A stretch of 64,000 bases of DNA from Ramlibacter sp. (GTDB lineage Bacteria; Pseudomonadota; Gammaproteobacteria; Burkholderiales; Burkholderiaceae_C): NCBI GenBank assembly GCA_029237735.1, contig JAQZBU010000008.1, positions 1-64,000 on the forward strand, in the 5' to 3' direction. The translations under genes were made by a program, and so were the position numbers. The notes under the pieces were generated by a model that saw nothing but the letters and a program-made list of their open reading frames with translations, made no database searches and was not told the DNA's origin. Each line of letters begins with the position of its first letter. Within the stretch, counting starts at the first letter, position 1. Positions 30,401 to 39,100 of this stretch are shown in pieces.

Positions 30401-30545
30401 TCACGCTGATGGTCGGCAGGTCGATGTCGGGAAAGTTCTGCACCTTCATTGCGTTGAAGGACATGATGCCGCCGAAGCAAAGCAGCACGAACAGCATGAC
30501 GGCCGGGATGGGGTTGCGGATCGACCAGGAGGAGACGTTGAGCAT
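27414..30545 (-). CDS. RND efflux pump inner-membrane transporter (AcrB/HAE1-like)
   Basis: This 1043-residue proton-driven exporter has the RND layout: TM1 (IPAVMLFVLLCFGGIMSF), a large periplasmic loop, TM2-6 with the aspartate pair in GILVDDAIVEVENI, a second loop, and TM7-12. It would form the inner-membrane part of a tripartite drug or solvent pump with the adaptor and outer-membrane protein encoded just upstream on the same strand. Gene order is OMF, adaptor, pump. Substrates cannot be read from sequence, and no adjacent regulator is present. Confidence 0.93.
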   Translation of the reverse strand: MLNVSSWSIRNPIPAVMLFVLLCFGGIMSFNAMKVQNFPDIDLPTISVTASLPGAAPAQMETDVARKLENAIATLQGLKHIYTKVQDGAVTITAEFRLEKPVQEAVDDVRSAVSRVRSELPADVREPIVTKMDLASQPVLAFTVSSPRMDEEALSWFVDNDISRKLLAVRGVGAVNRVGGVSREIRVALDPGRLQALGATAAEISRQLRQVQTESAGGRTDVGGAEQPVRTLATVKTAREIGELEIAIGGAGGASRSIKLSDVATISDTVAEPRAAALLNGKPVVGFEVSRSRGESEVAVGAAVHKALAELKQQRPDVELVQAFDFVTPVQEEYEGSLHLLYEGAILAVLVVWLFLRDWRATFVSAVALPMSVIPAFIGMYLLGFSVNVVTLLAMSLVVGILVDDAIVEVENIVRHLRMGKTPYQAAMEAADEIGLAVIATTFTLIAVFLPTAFMSGIAGKFFKQFGWTASLAVFASLVVARVLTPMMAAYMLKPIVTAHKEPRWLQIYMGWVNRSMRHRVTTMVLAILFFVGSVALIPLLPTGFIPPDDNSQTQVYLELAPGSTLEQTKAVAEQARTMVMGVQHVKSVYTTIGGGTAGTDPFAPSGAAEARKATLTILLADRGDRPRKQGIENRIRAALEPLPGVRSKVGLGGSGEKYILVLTGEDPQALGEAARAVEKDLRTIPGLGSVASTASLIRPEIVVRPDFAKAADLGVTSTAIAETLRIATAGDYDIALPKLNLSQRQVPIVVKLEENARKDLSLLERLAVPGARGPVMLGQVATLEMTGGPAVIDRYDRSRNVNFEIELSGLPLGDVAAKVQQLPSVRNLPPGVKVIEVGDAEVMGELFASFGLAMLTGVLCIYIVLVLLFKDFLHPVTILAALPLSLGGAFVGLLLAQKSFSMPSLIGLIMLMGIATKNSILLVEYAIVARRDHGMSRFDALLDACHKRARPIIMTTIAMGAGMLPIAVGIGTADPSFRSPMSIAVIGGLITSTVLSLLVVPVVYTYMDDLEHFIRRMARRLRHKPDLPPEPPPPAVPEGRAV

Positions 30546-30562
30546 GGCGGGTGCTTCCTCTT

Positions 30563-31726
30563 TCAGCGGCTCGCGGTCGATGCGTTCGCAGGCCGTGCTG
30601 CTGCAGCAGGCGCCTCGGCGATGCGGACCAGATCACCATCGTTCAGGAAGCCCGCGCCGGCGGCCACGACACGCGCGTCGGCGGCAAGCCCATTCACGAT
30701 TTCTATCCGGTCGCCTACCACGCGGCCCGTCTGCACCTTCACCTGGCTCACGCGGTTGTCGGGGTTCACGCGGTACACGTAGCTGAAGCCATCGCGCACG
30801 ACCACCGCCGCCTGCGGCAATGTGATCGCGGGCGTCGCGCCTAGGTCGAACTCACCGCGAGCGAACATCCCGGCCCGCGCGCTTGCCGGCATGCCGGGCA
30901 GCGGTGTGACATCCACATAGACGAGCGCGGAGCGGGTCTGCGGATCCACCGTCGGTCCGATGGTGCGCACGCGACCGGCCAGGCGCGCGCCGCTGGCGGC
31001 TGTGACCAGGGCGGTGGTTCCGGTCGTGATGCGGCCAAGCTCCTGCGATGTGACTTCGGCGCGCCACTCGAGGCGACCCTGCCGGATCAGCCGGAACAGC
31101 TCGGTGCCATTGCCCACCACGGCACCGACAGTGGCGGCACGCGCGGAGATGATGCCGGCGTCCGGCGCACGCACCTCTGTCTGGCTCACACGCACCTGCT
31201 GTGCCTGCAGCACGGCACGCGCCGCTTCCAGCTTCGCCTTGGCGGTTTTTTCGGCGGTGAGGTACTGGTTGATCTGCGAGGCGCTGAGGGCGCCGGTGGT
31301 TTGCAGGCTGCGCGCGCGTTCCGCGTTCGCCGCTGCGTCGGCCGCGGCGGCCTCTGCCTCTGCCACAGTGGCGCGGAATTGCGCCAGCTCGGCCTGGGGC
31401 GTTCCTTCGGCGAAAGTGGCCAGCACCTCGCCCTTGCGCACGCGGTCGCCCACGTTCACATGTACCTGCGCGATGCGCTGGCCAGGGGCCTCGGCGCCCA
31501 CGATGGCTTCCTGCCAGGCCACGATGTTGCCGTTGGCCGCCAGCTTGACCGGCAGGCTCACGCGCTCGGGCTGCGCAGTTGTCACCGTGAGCGCCGGGCG
31601 AACCACGGCCGCTTTCTTGTCTTCTTCAGGGCTCTTGCCACGCATGAAAAACACCGCGGCTCCCGCCACCAGTACTGCAAGTGCAATGGCCGCCAAAGCC
31701 GCGGGCTTGAGTTGGATTTTTTTCAT
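30563..31726 (-). CDS. RND efflux periplasmic adaptor (membrane fusion protein)
   Basis: The 387-residue product begins with a basic N-terminus and a membrane anchor (AALAAIALAVLVAGAAVFF). A lipoyl-like half follows (IVGAEAPGQRIAQVHVNVGD), then a coiled-coil hairpin rich in alanine and glutamate, a second lipoyl half (VRAPDAGIISAR-like region) and beta-barrel domains. It bridges the RND pump and the outer-membrane channel. ATG 31726 is chosen because MKKIQLKP starts a typical anchor; the upstream open frame is shadow. It lies 17 bases before the pump gene. Confidence 0.92.
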   Translation of the reverse strand: MKKIQLKPAALAAIALAVLVAGAAVFFMRGKSPEEDKKAAVVRPALTVTTAQPERVSLPVKLAANGNIVAWQEAIVGAEAPGQRIAQVHVNVGDRVRKGEVLATFAEGTPQAELAQFRATVAEAEAAAADAAANAERARSLQTTGALSASQINQYLTAEKTAKAKLEAARAVLQAQQVRVSQTEVRAPDAGIISARAATVGAVVGNGTELFRLIRQGRLEWRAEVTSQELGRITTGTTALVTAASGARLAGRVRTIGPTVDPQTRSALVYVDVTPLPGMPASARAGMFARGEFDLGATPAITLPQAAVVVRDGFSYVYRVNPDNRVSQVKVQTGRVVGDRIEIVNGLAADARVVAAGAGFLNDGDLVRIAEAPAAAARPANASTASR

Positions 31727-31746
31727 TCTTATGCTTGTATGGGTTG

Positions 31747-33156
31747 TCAAAGTTGCGCCGAAGTGGCCGTGCCGGCCCGCGTCCAGCCGCCACCCATTGC
31801 GCGGTACAACGCGATCCACGCAGCGACGCGTTCGCGCTGCAACGCGACCCAGGCCGTCTCCGCCGCCAGCGAAGTGCGGCGCGCGTCTTCCAGTTCTACC
31901 AAACTGGCCAGCCCGCTGCGGTAGCGTGCCTCGGTGGCCGCGAAGGACGCGCGGTAGCCTTCCATCGCCACGCGCGCGTCGTCGTTGCGCAGCCTCGCGC
32001 TTTCGAGGTTCACGAGCGCCTCCTCCACTTCCCTCACCGCCCGGCGCACGCGGGCCGCGTAGAGCGCGGCGGCTTCCTCATACCGGGCCTGCGCGGCATC
32101 CAGATTCGCCGCGCGCCGCCCGCCGTCGAAGATCGGCAAGGTGACGGCCAGCGGGCCGATCGACCAGGTCTGCAGGTCTGTGGTGACGCCGCCGGTGCGC
32201 ACGCTTCCGGCGGCGATCGAGCCGGAAAGTGTGAGCCGGGGGAAACGGTCGGCGCGCGCGCTGCCCACTTCGGCGCTTGCGGCTGCGACCTCGCGTTCGG
32301 CCTGGAACACATCGGGGCGCTGCGCCAGCACCTGGGCCGGAACCGAGGCCACCGCCAGGGCGGCGGCGAGCGAGGGGTCGGTCCAGCCGGCGACAAGCCG
32401 CTCGCGCAGTCGCGCCTCGGGCATGGCCGTGAGCGCGACCAGCGCCTTCACCTCGACATCGCACAGCGCTCGCTGCTGTGTCGCGCGGGCCGACGCCTCG
32501 GCGGCGCTGGCGCGCGCCAACGCAGCGGTGGCGGGCGCGGTGAAGCCGGCGCGTGCGCTCAGCTCCGACAGTCGTGAGGTTTCGGCGCGCGACTGTGCGT
32601 CGTTCACCGCCACGGCCAGCTGCTGATGGCAGGTGCGCAGGGTCATGTAGCTGTTCGCGGTTTCGGCCGCAACGGAAACGCGCGCCTCGTGCCACCCGGC
32701 GCGCGCGCTCTCCAACCGCGCCTGCGCCGCGTCGACTGCCGCGCGGCTGCCGCCGAACAGGTCGACCTCCCACGACGTCTGCAGCCCCCCCTGGACCGTG
32801 GTGGCGAGCGGCGCCGGCGGCTGGGCGTTGCCACGTAGCGCCGCCGCGGAAGCGTCCAGCGTCGGCAGCAAGGCCGCACCGGCCGCGACGCGCGTGGCCT
32901 GGGCCTGGCGTATGCGCGAGGCGGCCGAGGCCACCGATGGGTTCGCCGCTTGTGCGGCTTCGACCAGCTCGATCAGCAGTGGATCATTGAATTGGGCCCA
33001 CCACGTGCTGAGGTCGGCGAGGGTTCCGTTGTGCGGGAGCGGCGCATGCCACTGCGCCGGCGCGGCGGGGTCAACCTGAGCGGGCGGGCGTTGGAGAGCG
33101 CAACCGGCAAGCCACAGCGCCGCGGCGCCTCCTGCGATGAGTCGGAGTTTCTTCAT
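31747..33156 (-). CDS. Outer-membrane efflux lipoprotein (NodT/OprM family)
   Basis: The 469-residue product has a lipoprotein signal ending in the lipobox LAGC near residue 19, then two repeats of the outer-membrane efflux fold, with long alanine-rich helices such as QATRVAAGAALLPTLDASAA. It forms the trimeric outer-membrane channel of the pump. It is the first gene of the minus-strand operon, 20 bases before the adaptor. The 158 bases upstream contain its promoter but no clear boxes. Confidence 0.92.
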   Translation of the reverse strand: MKKLRLIAGGAAALWLAGCALQRPPAQVDPAAPAQWHAPLPHNGTLADLSTWWAQFNDPLLIELVEAAQAANPSVASAASRIRQAQATRVAAGAALLPTLDASAAALRGNAQPPAPLATTVQGGLQTSWEVDLFGGSRAAVDAAQARLESARAGWHEARVSVAAETANSYMTLRTCHQQLAVAVNDAQSRAETSRLSELSARAGFTAPATAALARASAAEASARATQQRALCDVEVKALVALTAMPEARLRERLVAGWTDPSLAAALAVASVPAQVLAQRPDVFQAEREVAAASAEVGSARADRFPRLTLSGSIAAGSVRTGGVTTDLQTWSIGPLAVTLPIFDGGRRAANLDAAQARYEEAAALYAARVRRAVREVEEALVNLESARLRNDDARVAMEGYRASFAATEARYRSGLASLVELEDARRTSLAAETAWVALQRERVAAWIALYRAMGGGWTRAGTATSAQL

Positions 33157-33287
33157 GGGTCCTTCCCGGGGTCGGGGCCAAGCTACGTCCGCGGCGCCGG
33201 CCATCGTGCGGCCTTTTGCCGTAACGCGCAACCCGCAAGACTACCATCGCCACGCCGCGCTGGCCGAATCGGTTTACCGTTCGAAAC

Positions 33288-33303
33288 GCCCTGCCGGCAG
33301 GGC
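33288..33303 (+). other. 16-base perfect palindrome downstream of glnE
   Basis: GCCCTGCC is directly followed by its reverse complement GGCAGGGC, 11 bases beyond the glnE stop. On the minus strand it is followed by GTTTCG. It could help end glnE transcription or be a regulator site upstream of the efflux operon. Nothing else is visible between glnE and the efflux operon. Confidence 0.3.
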
Positions 33304-33314
33304 TGCTGACAGGT

Positions 33315-36167
33315 TCAGCCGAAGACCGAGCGCCACAGCGCGAGCACGGCCCGGCGTTCGGTCTCGAGGGTGCCGTCAGGTACGTGCGTCGGCTCCTCGT
33401 TCAGACGCGCCTTGTGCTGCACGCGCCGCAACTCGCGATAGGCGCTGGCGGCGGCCTGGCCCACGCCGGTCGGCAGCAGGCCGCAAGCCTCGGCGCGCTG
33501 CAGCAGTGCAATGTTACCCACGTTCGGGATCAGCTCGGGGTGCTTCGCCGACTGGGACAACACCAGGAATTGCACGGCGAACTCGGCGTCGACCATGCCG
33601 CCCGGGCTGTGCTTGACGTCGAATGCGCCCGCCTTCACGGGGCGCGCCGCCCGTACCTTCTCGCGCATGGCCATGATCTCGGCGCGAAGGGCCGAGACGT
33701 CGCGCGGCGCCGTGATGACGGCCTGCCGGACGGCGTCGAATCGCTCGCGCAGGGAGCGCCGGGTGCAGGCCCCCTCGGGGGGCAGCGCAGCGGCCTCGGC
33801 CGCAAGCGTGGGGGTCATGTCCTCTTCGCCCATCACGAACCGGGCCCGGGTCATGGCCTGGTGCTCCCAGGTCCACGCCGTGTTGCTGCCGCGGCCTTGC
33901 TGATAGTCGCCGTAGGCATCGAAGCTGGTGATGAGCAGACCCGAGCTGCCGTTGGGGCGCAGTGCGGTATCGATCTCGAACAGGTCGCCCTCGGCGGTCT
34001 TGGTGGACAGCCAGTTGATCAACTTGCGCACGAAGGCGGCGTAGGCATCGGGCGCCGCCTCGTCGTCGTCTTCGTAGACGAAAACGATGTCGAGGTCGCT
34101 GCCGTAACCCAGTTCCTTGCCGCCGAGCTTGCCGTAGCCGATGATGGCGAACCGCGGCGTGTCGCGGTGGCGGTTCTTCAGGCGCTGCCAGCACCAGCGT
34201 GCAGTGACGCGCAACACCGAATCGGCCAGGGCGCTCAGGTCGTCGGCCACCTGCTCCACCGTCAGCAGGCCTTCGACGTCGCGCGCGAGCGTGCGGAAGA
34301 CTTCGGCGTGATGGGCCCGGCGCAGCAGGTTCAGGAGCGCCTCGTCGTCGTCTTCGCCCGTGATCTCCAGCGAGCGCCGGCGCTGCTCCAGTTCGCCCTC
34401 GAAGTCGGCCGGGGAGAAGCGCTCCGAAACCAGTTGGTCGCTCGCCAGTTCGTCGATGACGCCCGGATGCTGCAGAAGGTAGCGCGCAGGCCAGCGCGCC
34501 GCGCCCAGGAGCCGCAGCAGACGCTCGTGCACACCGGGCCGCTCCAGCAGCAGCGCCAGGTAGCTCTCGCGGCGCAGCAGCGGCTCCACCCAGTCGGCCA
34601 TACGCAGGGCGGATTCCTCGCTCACGCGACCCTCCTCCAGCCACTGGCCGGTGCGAGCAACCAGTCGCGACAGGCGCGCGCGCGCGTCTTCCCGCAGGGC
34701 CATCACGCGCGGGTTGCGTGACCAGGCGGCCACGCGCTCGCGCAGCTGCGGCGGCAGTTGCTCCTGCACGGTTTCCAGGTCGGGCGCGGACGCTCGCGCG
34801 GACTTTGGCCCATTGCAGCCCTTGCATTCGCCGCCGGCGCCGCCGAGCAGCGTGTCGAATTCCTGCGCGACCAGCTCGCGGTGCATGTCGAGCTCATGCA
34901 GGAAGGGGCAGCAGTCGGCAAAGCCCATGGTGCGCGCGATCCAGCCGAGGTCATCGTCGCATCCCATCAGCACGTGGGTCTGCTGGTCGTCCAGGTACTG
35001 GATGCGGTGCTCGACCCGCCGCAAAAATTCGTAGGCGCGCGCCAAGGCATCGGCCGTGGCCTGCGGCATAAGTCCGGCGGCAGCCACGCGCTGCAGCGCC
35101 TGCAGCGTCGGCCGGGTGCGCAGCTCGGGGTAATGGCCGCCGCGTACGACCTGCAGCAGCTGCACGGTGAACTCGATCTCGCGGATGCCGCCGCGCGAGA
35201 GCTTGACATCGTTGGCGCGCTCGGGCCGCCCGGCGCTGCGCTTGGCCGCATGCTCGCGGATCTGCTTGTGCAAGACCCGCAGCGAATCGAAAACGCTGTA
35301 GTCCAGATAACGGCGGAACACGAACGGCAGCACGGCGGAGCGCAGCCCCTGGGCCGAACCACTGTCGATGCACGAGCGCGGCGCGACCACCCGGCTCTTG
35401 AGCCACGCGAACCGCTCCCATTCGCGGCCCTGCACCTGGAAGTAATCCTCCAGCCCGCCCAGCGACACCGCGGGCGGCCCCGAGTTTCCGTTGGGCCGCA
35501 GCGCGGTGTCGACGCGAAAGACAAACCCGTGCTCGGTCATGTCGCCGATGAGGCCGAAGATATTCTTGACGACCTTGGTGAAGTACTCGTGGTTGCTGAT
35601 GCGCCCGCGTCCGCCGTCCATGCCCGCCGTCTCGCCGTCCTCGTCATAGACATAGACCAGGTCGATGTCGCTGGACACATTGAGTTCGCGCGCGCCGAGC
35701 TTGCCCATGCCGACTATCCAGAGTTCCGCGCGCTGCCCGTCGGCCCGTAACGGGGTGCCATGCTGGGCGTCCAGGTCGCGCTGGGCTTGCACGCAGGCGA
35801 TGTCAAGCGCGAATTCGGCCAGGCTCGTCACCGCGCCGGTGACCACGGCCAGAGGCGCCTTCCGGTCACAGTCCAGCACCATGAGGCGCTCCATTACCAA
35901 CTGGCGCAGGATGCGCAGCGCGGTCGCGACGTCGTCCCCGCGCACGCGCAAGGCGTCGTACGCGCCGGCCATCATCGCCGGGTCGGGCGTGCCGGGGGGC
36001 AGCAGGGCAAGTTCGGCGGCATAACGCCGGCGCAGGCGCTGCGCGAAGCGCGAGTGGGAGGAGAGCGGCTGGTTGGCGGACACCGTGTCTACCACGGGTG
36101 CGGACGCGCCGTTGTCCGACAGCGAAGCTCCTGTTTGAACAGAACCCAATCGACCGCCGGGGGTCAT
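33315..36167 (-). CDS. glnE: Bifunctional glutamine synthetase adenylyltransferase/deadenylase
   Basis: GlnE adds AMP to glutamine synthetase or removes it, under PII control, setting nitrogen assimilation. The product is about 950 residues, the family length. It contains two nucleotidyltransferase domains: an N-terminal one with GKLGARELNVSSDIDLVYVY and a C-terminal one with GKLGGKELGYGSDLDIVFVY, each followed by a helical GlnD/GlnE-type region. ATG 36167 is preferred to GTG 36179. Only 24 bases separate it from the divergent yhdP. Confidence 0.95.
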   Translation of the reverse strand: MTPGGRLGSVQTGASLSDNGASAPVVDTVSANQPLSSHSRFAQRLRRRYAAELALLPPGTPDPAMMAGAYDALRVRGDDVATALRILRQLVMERLMVLDCDRKAPLAVVTGAVTSLAEFALDIACVQAQRDLDAQHGTPLRADGQRAELWIVGMGKLGARELNVSSDIDLVYVYDEDGETAGMDGGRGRISNHEYFTKVVKNIFGLIGDMTEHGFVFRVDTALRPNGNSGPPAVSLGGLEDYFQVQGREWERFAWLKSRVVAPRSCIDSGSAQGLRSAVLPFVFRRYLDYSVFDSLRVLHKQIREHAAKRSAGRPERANDVKLSRGGIREIEFTVQLLQVVRGGHYPELRTRPTLQALQRVAAAGLMPQATADALARAYEFLRRVEHRIQYLDDQQTHVLMGCDDDLGWIARTMGFADCCPFLHELDMHRELVAQEFDTLLGGAGGECKGCNGPKSARASAPDLETVQEQLPPQLRERVAAWSRNPRVMALREDARARLSRLVARTGQWLEEGRVSEESALRMADWVEPLLRRESYLALLLERPGVHERLLRLLGAARWPARYLLQHPGVIDELASDQLVSERFSPADFEGELEQRRRSLEITGEDDDEALLNLLRRAHHAEVFRTLARDVEGLLTVEQVADDLSALADSVLRVTARWCWQRLKNRHRDTPRFAIIGYGKLGGKELGYGSDLDIVFVYEDDDEAAPDAYAAFVRKLINWLSTKTAEGDLFEIDTALRPNGSSGLLITSFDAYGDYQQGRGSNTAWTWEHQAMTRARFVMGEEDMTPTLAAEAAALPPEGACTRRSLRERFDAVRQAVITAPRDVSALRAEIMAMREKVRAARPVKAGAFDVKHSPGGMVDAEFAVQFLVLSQSAKHPELIPNVGNIALLQRAEACGLLPTGVGQAAASAYRELRRVQHKARLNEEPTHVPDGTLETERRAVLALWRSVFG

Positions 36168-36191
36168 AATTCTTGCCACTCCGAAGTTTTC

Positions 36192-39100
36192 ATGAACGAT
36201 TGCCCGCCGTCTCCGTCACGTCCGCTGAAGGCTTATGCCTTCGTCGCGAAGGGGTTGTTGTGGCTTCTCATGACCGCCTGGCTGGTGCTGGCGCTGGCCT
36301 GGGGAGCGCTGCATGGCTGGATTGTGCCCCGAATCGGTGAGCTTCGCCCCGACCTGGAAATCGAAGCCGGGCGGGTGTTGGGGGTACCCGTGCGCATCGG
36401 CAGCATCGCCGCCCGCAGCGAGGGGCTTATCCCCTCCTTCGAGCTCATCGATGTCGTTTTACTGGACCCACAGGGGCGACCCGCGCTCCGGCTGCCGCGG
36501 GTGCTGGCGGCACTCACGCCCCGTTCGTTATGGAACCTCGGGTTCGAGCAGCTTTATATCGATCGGCCCGAGCTCGATGTGCGCCGGGCCGCGGACGGCA
36601 AGATCTACGTCGGCGGGCTGGACTTCTCGCGCAGCAGCGACAACGACGGGCAGGCCGCGGACTGGTTCTTCGAGCAGACCGAGTTCGTCATCCGCAACGG
36701 CACCGTGCGCTGGACAGACGAATTGCGCGCGGCCCCGCCGCTGGCGCTGGACCAGGTGGACTTCGTGATGCGCAATGGCGCGCGCCGCCACGCGCTGCGG
36801 CTTGACGCGACGCCGCCGCCCGCCTGGGGCGAGCGATTCAGCCTGCTCGGGAAATTCCGCCAGCCGTTGCTGTCCACACGCCATGGCCGCTGGCAGGACT
36901 GGGAAGGCGAGGTGCATGCAAACTTCACCCGGGTGGACGTGTCGCAGTTGCGCCGCCATGCGAACGTGGGTGTCGAAGTGAACCAGGGCCATGGTGCCGT
37001 GCGCGCCTGGCTGGACGTGGCGCGCGGCCAGCTGTCGGGCGGGGTGGCCGACGTCGTACTGGCCGACGTCAACACCCGGCTCGGCCCCGCGCTTGCGCCG
37101 CTGGCCTTGCGAACGGTCTCTGGTCGCATGGGCGGCAAGCGCCTGGGCGACGGCGGTTTCGAGTTCGAGACGCAGGCGCTTCAGTTCGAAACCCAGGAAG
37201 GGCAGCGCTGGCCGGGCGGCAATGTTTTCGTGGCCTGGACGCCGGCCGCGGGGAAGCAACCCGCGCAGGGCGAGATCCGCGCCGACAAGCTCGACCTGTT
37301 CGCGCTGTCGCAGGTCGCAAGCCGCCTGCCGCTGGGCGCCGCGACGCATTCCGCCCTGGCCGGCTACGCACCAAAGGGGCTCGTGGAAACGCTGCAGGCC
37401 AAGTGGCAGGGCCCGATCGATGCGCTGCAGACTTACCAGGCCCGCGGGCGCGCGGTGCGGCTGGAGATCGCCGCCCGGCCCGGCCAGGCGCAGGCCGGTG
37501 CGCCGCCGGCCGCCGGTTCACCCGGGGTGCGCGGTGCTTCTGTGGACTTTGATTTGAGCCAGGCCGGCGGCAAAAGCAAATTCGCAGTGACCAAGGGAGC
37601 GATCGAAGTGCCCGGCGTGTTCGAAGACCCCGTCGTCATGCTCGATGCGCTGTCCGCCGACTTGCAGTGGCAGGTCAATGGCGAAGCCATCTCCACCACG
37701 GTCAGCAACCTCAAGTTCTCCAACGCGGATGCCCAGGGCGACGGCCAAGCCACCTGGCGCACCGGCGACGGTGCCGCGCGCTTCCCCGGCGTGCTGGATC
37801 TGCAGGCAAGCATCAGCCGCGCGAACGGCGCTCGGGTGTACCGTTACCTGCCGCTGGGCGTGCCCAAGTCGGCGCGCGACTATGTGCGCGAGTCGGTGCT
37901 GCAGGGCGCGGCCTCCGGCGCCAAGTTCCGTGTCAGGGGCAACCTCAAGGACTTTCCCTTCGCCGACCCGAAAGCGGGCGAGTTCCGGGTGACCGCCGAC
38001 GTGCGTAACGTGACTTACGCCTACGTGCCGCGCAGCGCGGTGACGGGTACGGCCACGTGGCCGGCCCTGACGCAGCTGTCGGGCGAGCTGCTTTTCCAGG
38101 GCAACGGCATGCAAGTCAAGAACGCCGTGGGGCAATTCGTCGGTTCGCCCGGCTTGCAGGTGAAAGCGCAGGCGCAGATCCCCGATTTCGGCACGACCAC
38201 GGTCGCGGTCACTGGCGAAGTGCGAGGACCGCTCGCACAGTCGCTCGGCGTGGTCAACACCTCGCCGCTGGCGGCGATGACGAACCACGCCCTCGCCAAG
38301 GCAACCGCTACCGGCAGCGCCGATTTGCGCCTGCGGCTGGACTTGCCAATCGCGACGCTGGAGAAGTCCAAGGTGCAAGGTAGCGTGACGCTGGCCGGCA
38401 ACGACATCCAGATCACCCCCGACAGCCCGTTGCTTTCGCGCTCACGCGGTGCCGTCACATTCAACGAGCGCGGCTTCGCCTTGGTGGGCACGCAAGCGCG
38501 GGCGCTCGGCGGTGACGTGCGGCTCGAAGGCGGCACCCGCAGCTTGCCGGCGGTGTCCTCGTCCGGCAGCAATGAGCCCACCATGCTGCTGCGCGCGCAG
38601 GGCATCGCCACCGCCGAGGGCCTACGGCAGGCCAAGGAGATCGGCTTCGTATCGCGCCTCGCCCGGGACGCCACCGGCAGCGCTGCCTACACGGTCACGC
38701 TGGCGCTGCGCCGCGGCGAGCCGGAAATCGGCGTCGCCACCAACCTGCAGGGCATGGCGCTGAACCTGCCGGCGCCACTTGCCAAGGCGGCCGAGGCTGC
38801 GATGCCGGTGCGCTACGAAAGCGCGCTGGTTCGCGAGTCGGCAGCCGCCACGCCGGGCAGCCACGCGAGCCTGCACGACCAGATCACCGTAGAGGTCGGG
38901 CGCATCGCGTCGGTTGTCTACGTCCGCGACCTGTCGGGGCCGGAGCCGCGCGTGGTGCGCGGAGCGATCGCCGTTGGCCTGGCGGCTGGCGAGGCGGCAG
39001 CGCTGCCGGAGCAGGGCGTGAGCGCCAACATCAACCTGGCCGCGCTCAATACCGACGCATGGGAAAAGGTTCTGGGCCAGGCGGCTGGCGGCAGCTCCGG

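Noticed and set aside
27921-30782. A 953-codon open frame on the plus strand opposite the RND pump
   Set aside because: It is histidine/arginine-rich with no recognisable domain and mirrors a clear pump gene on the other strand, a usual effect of high GC.
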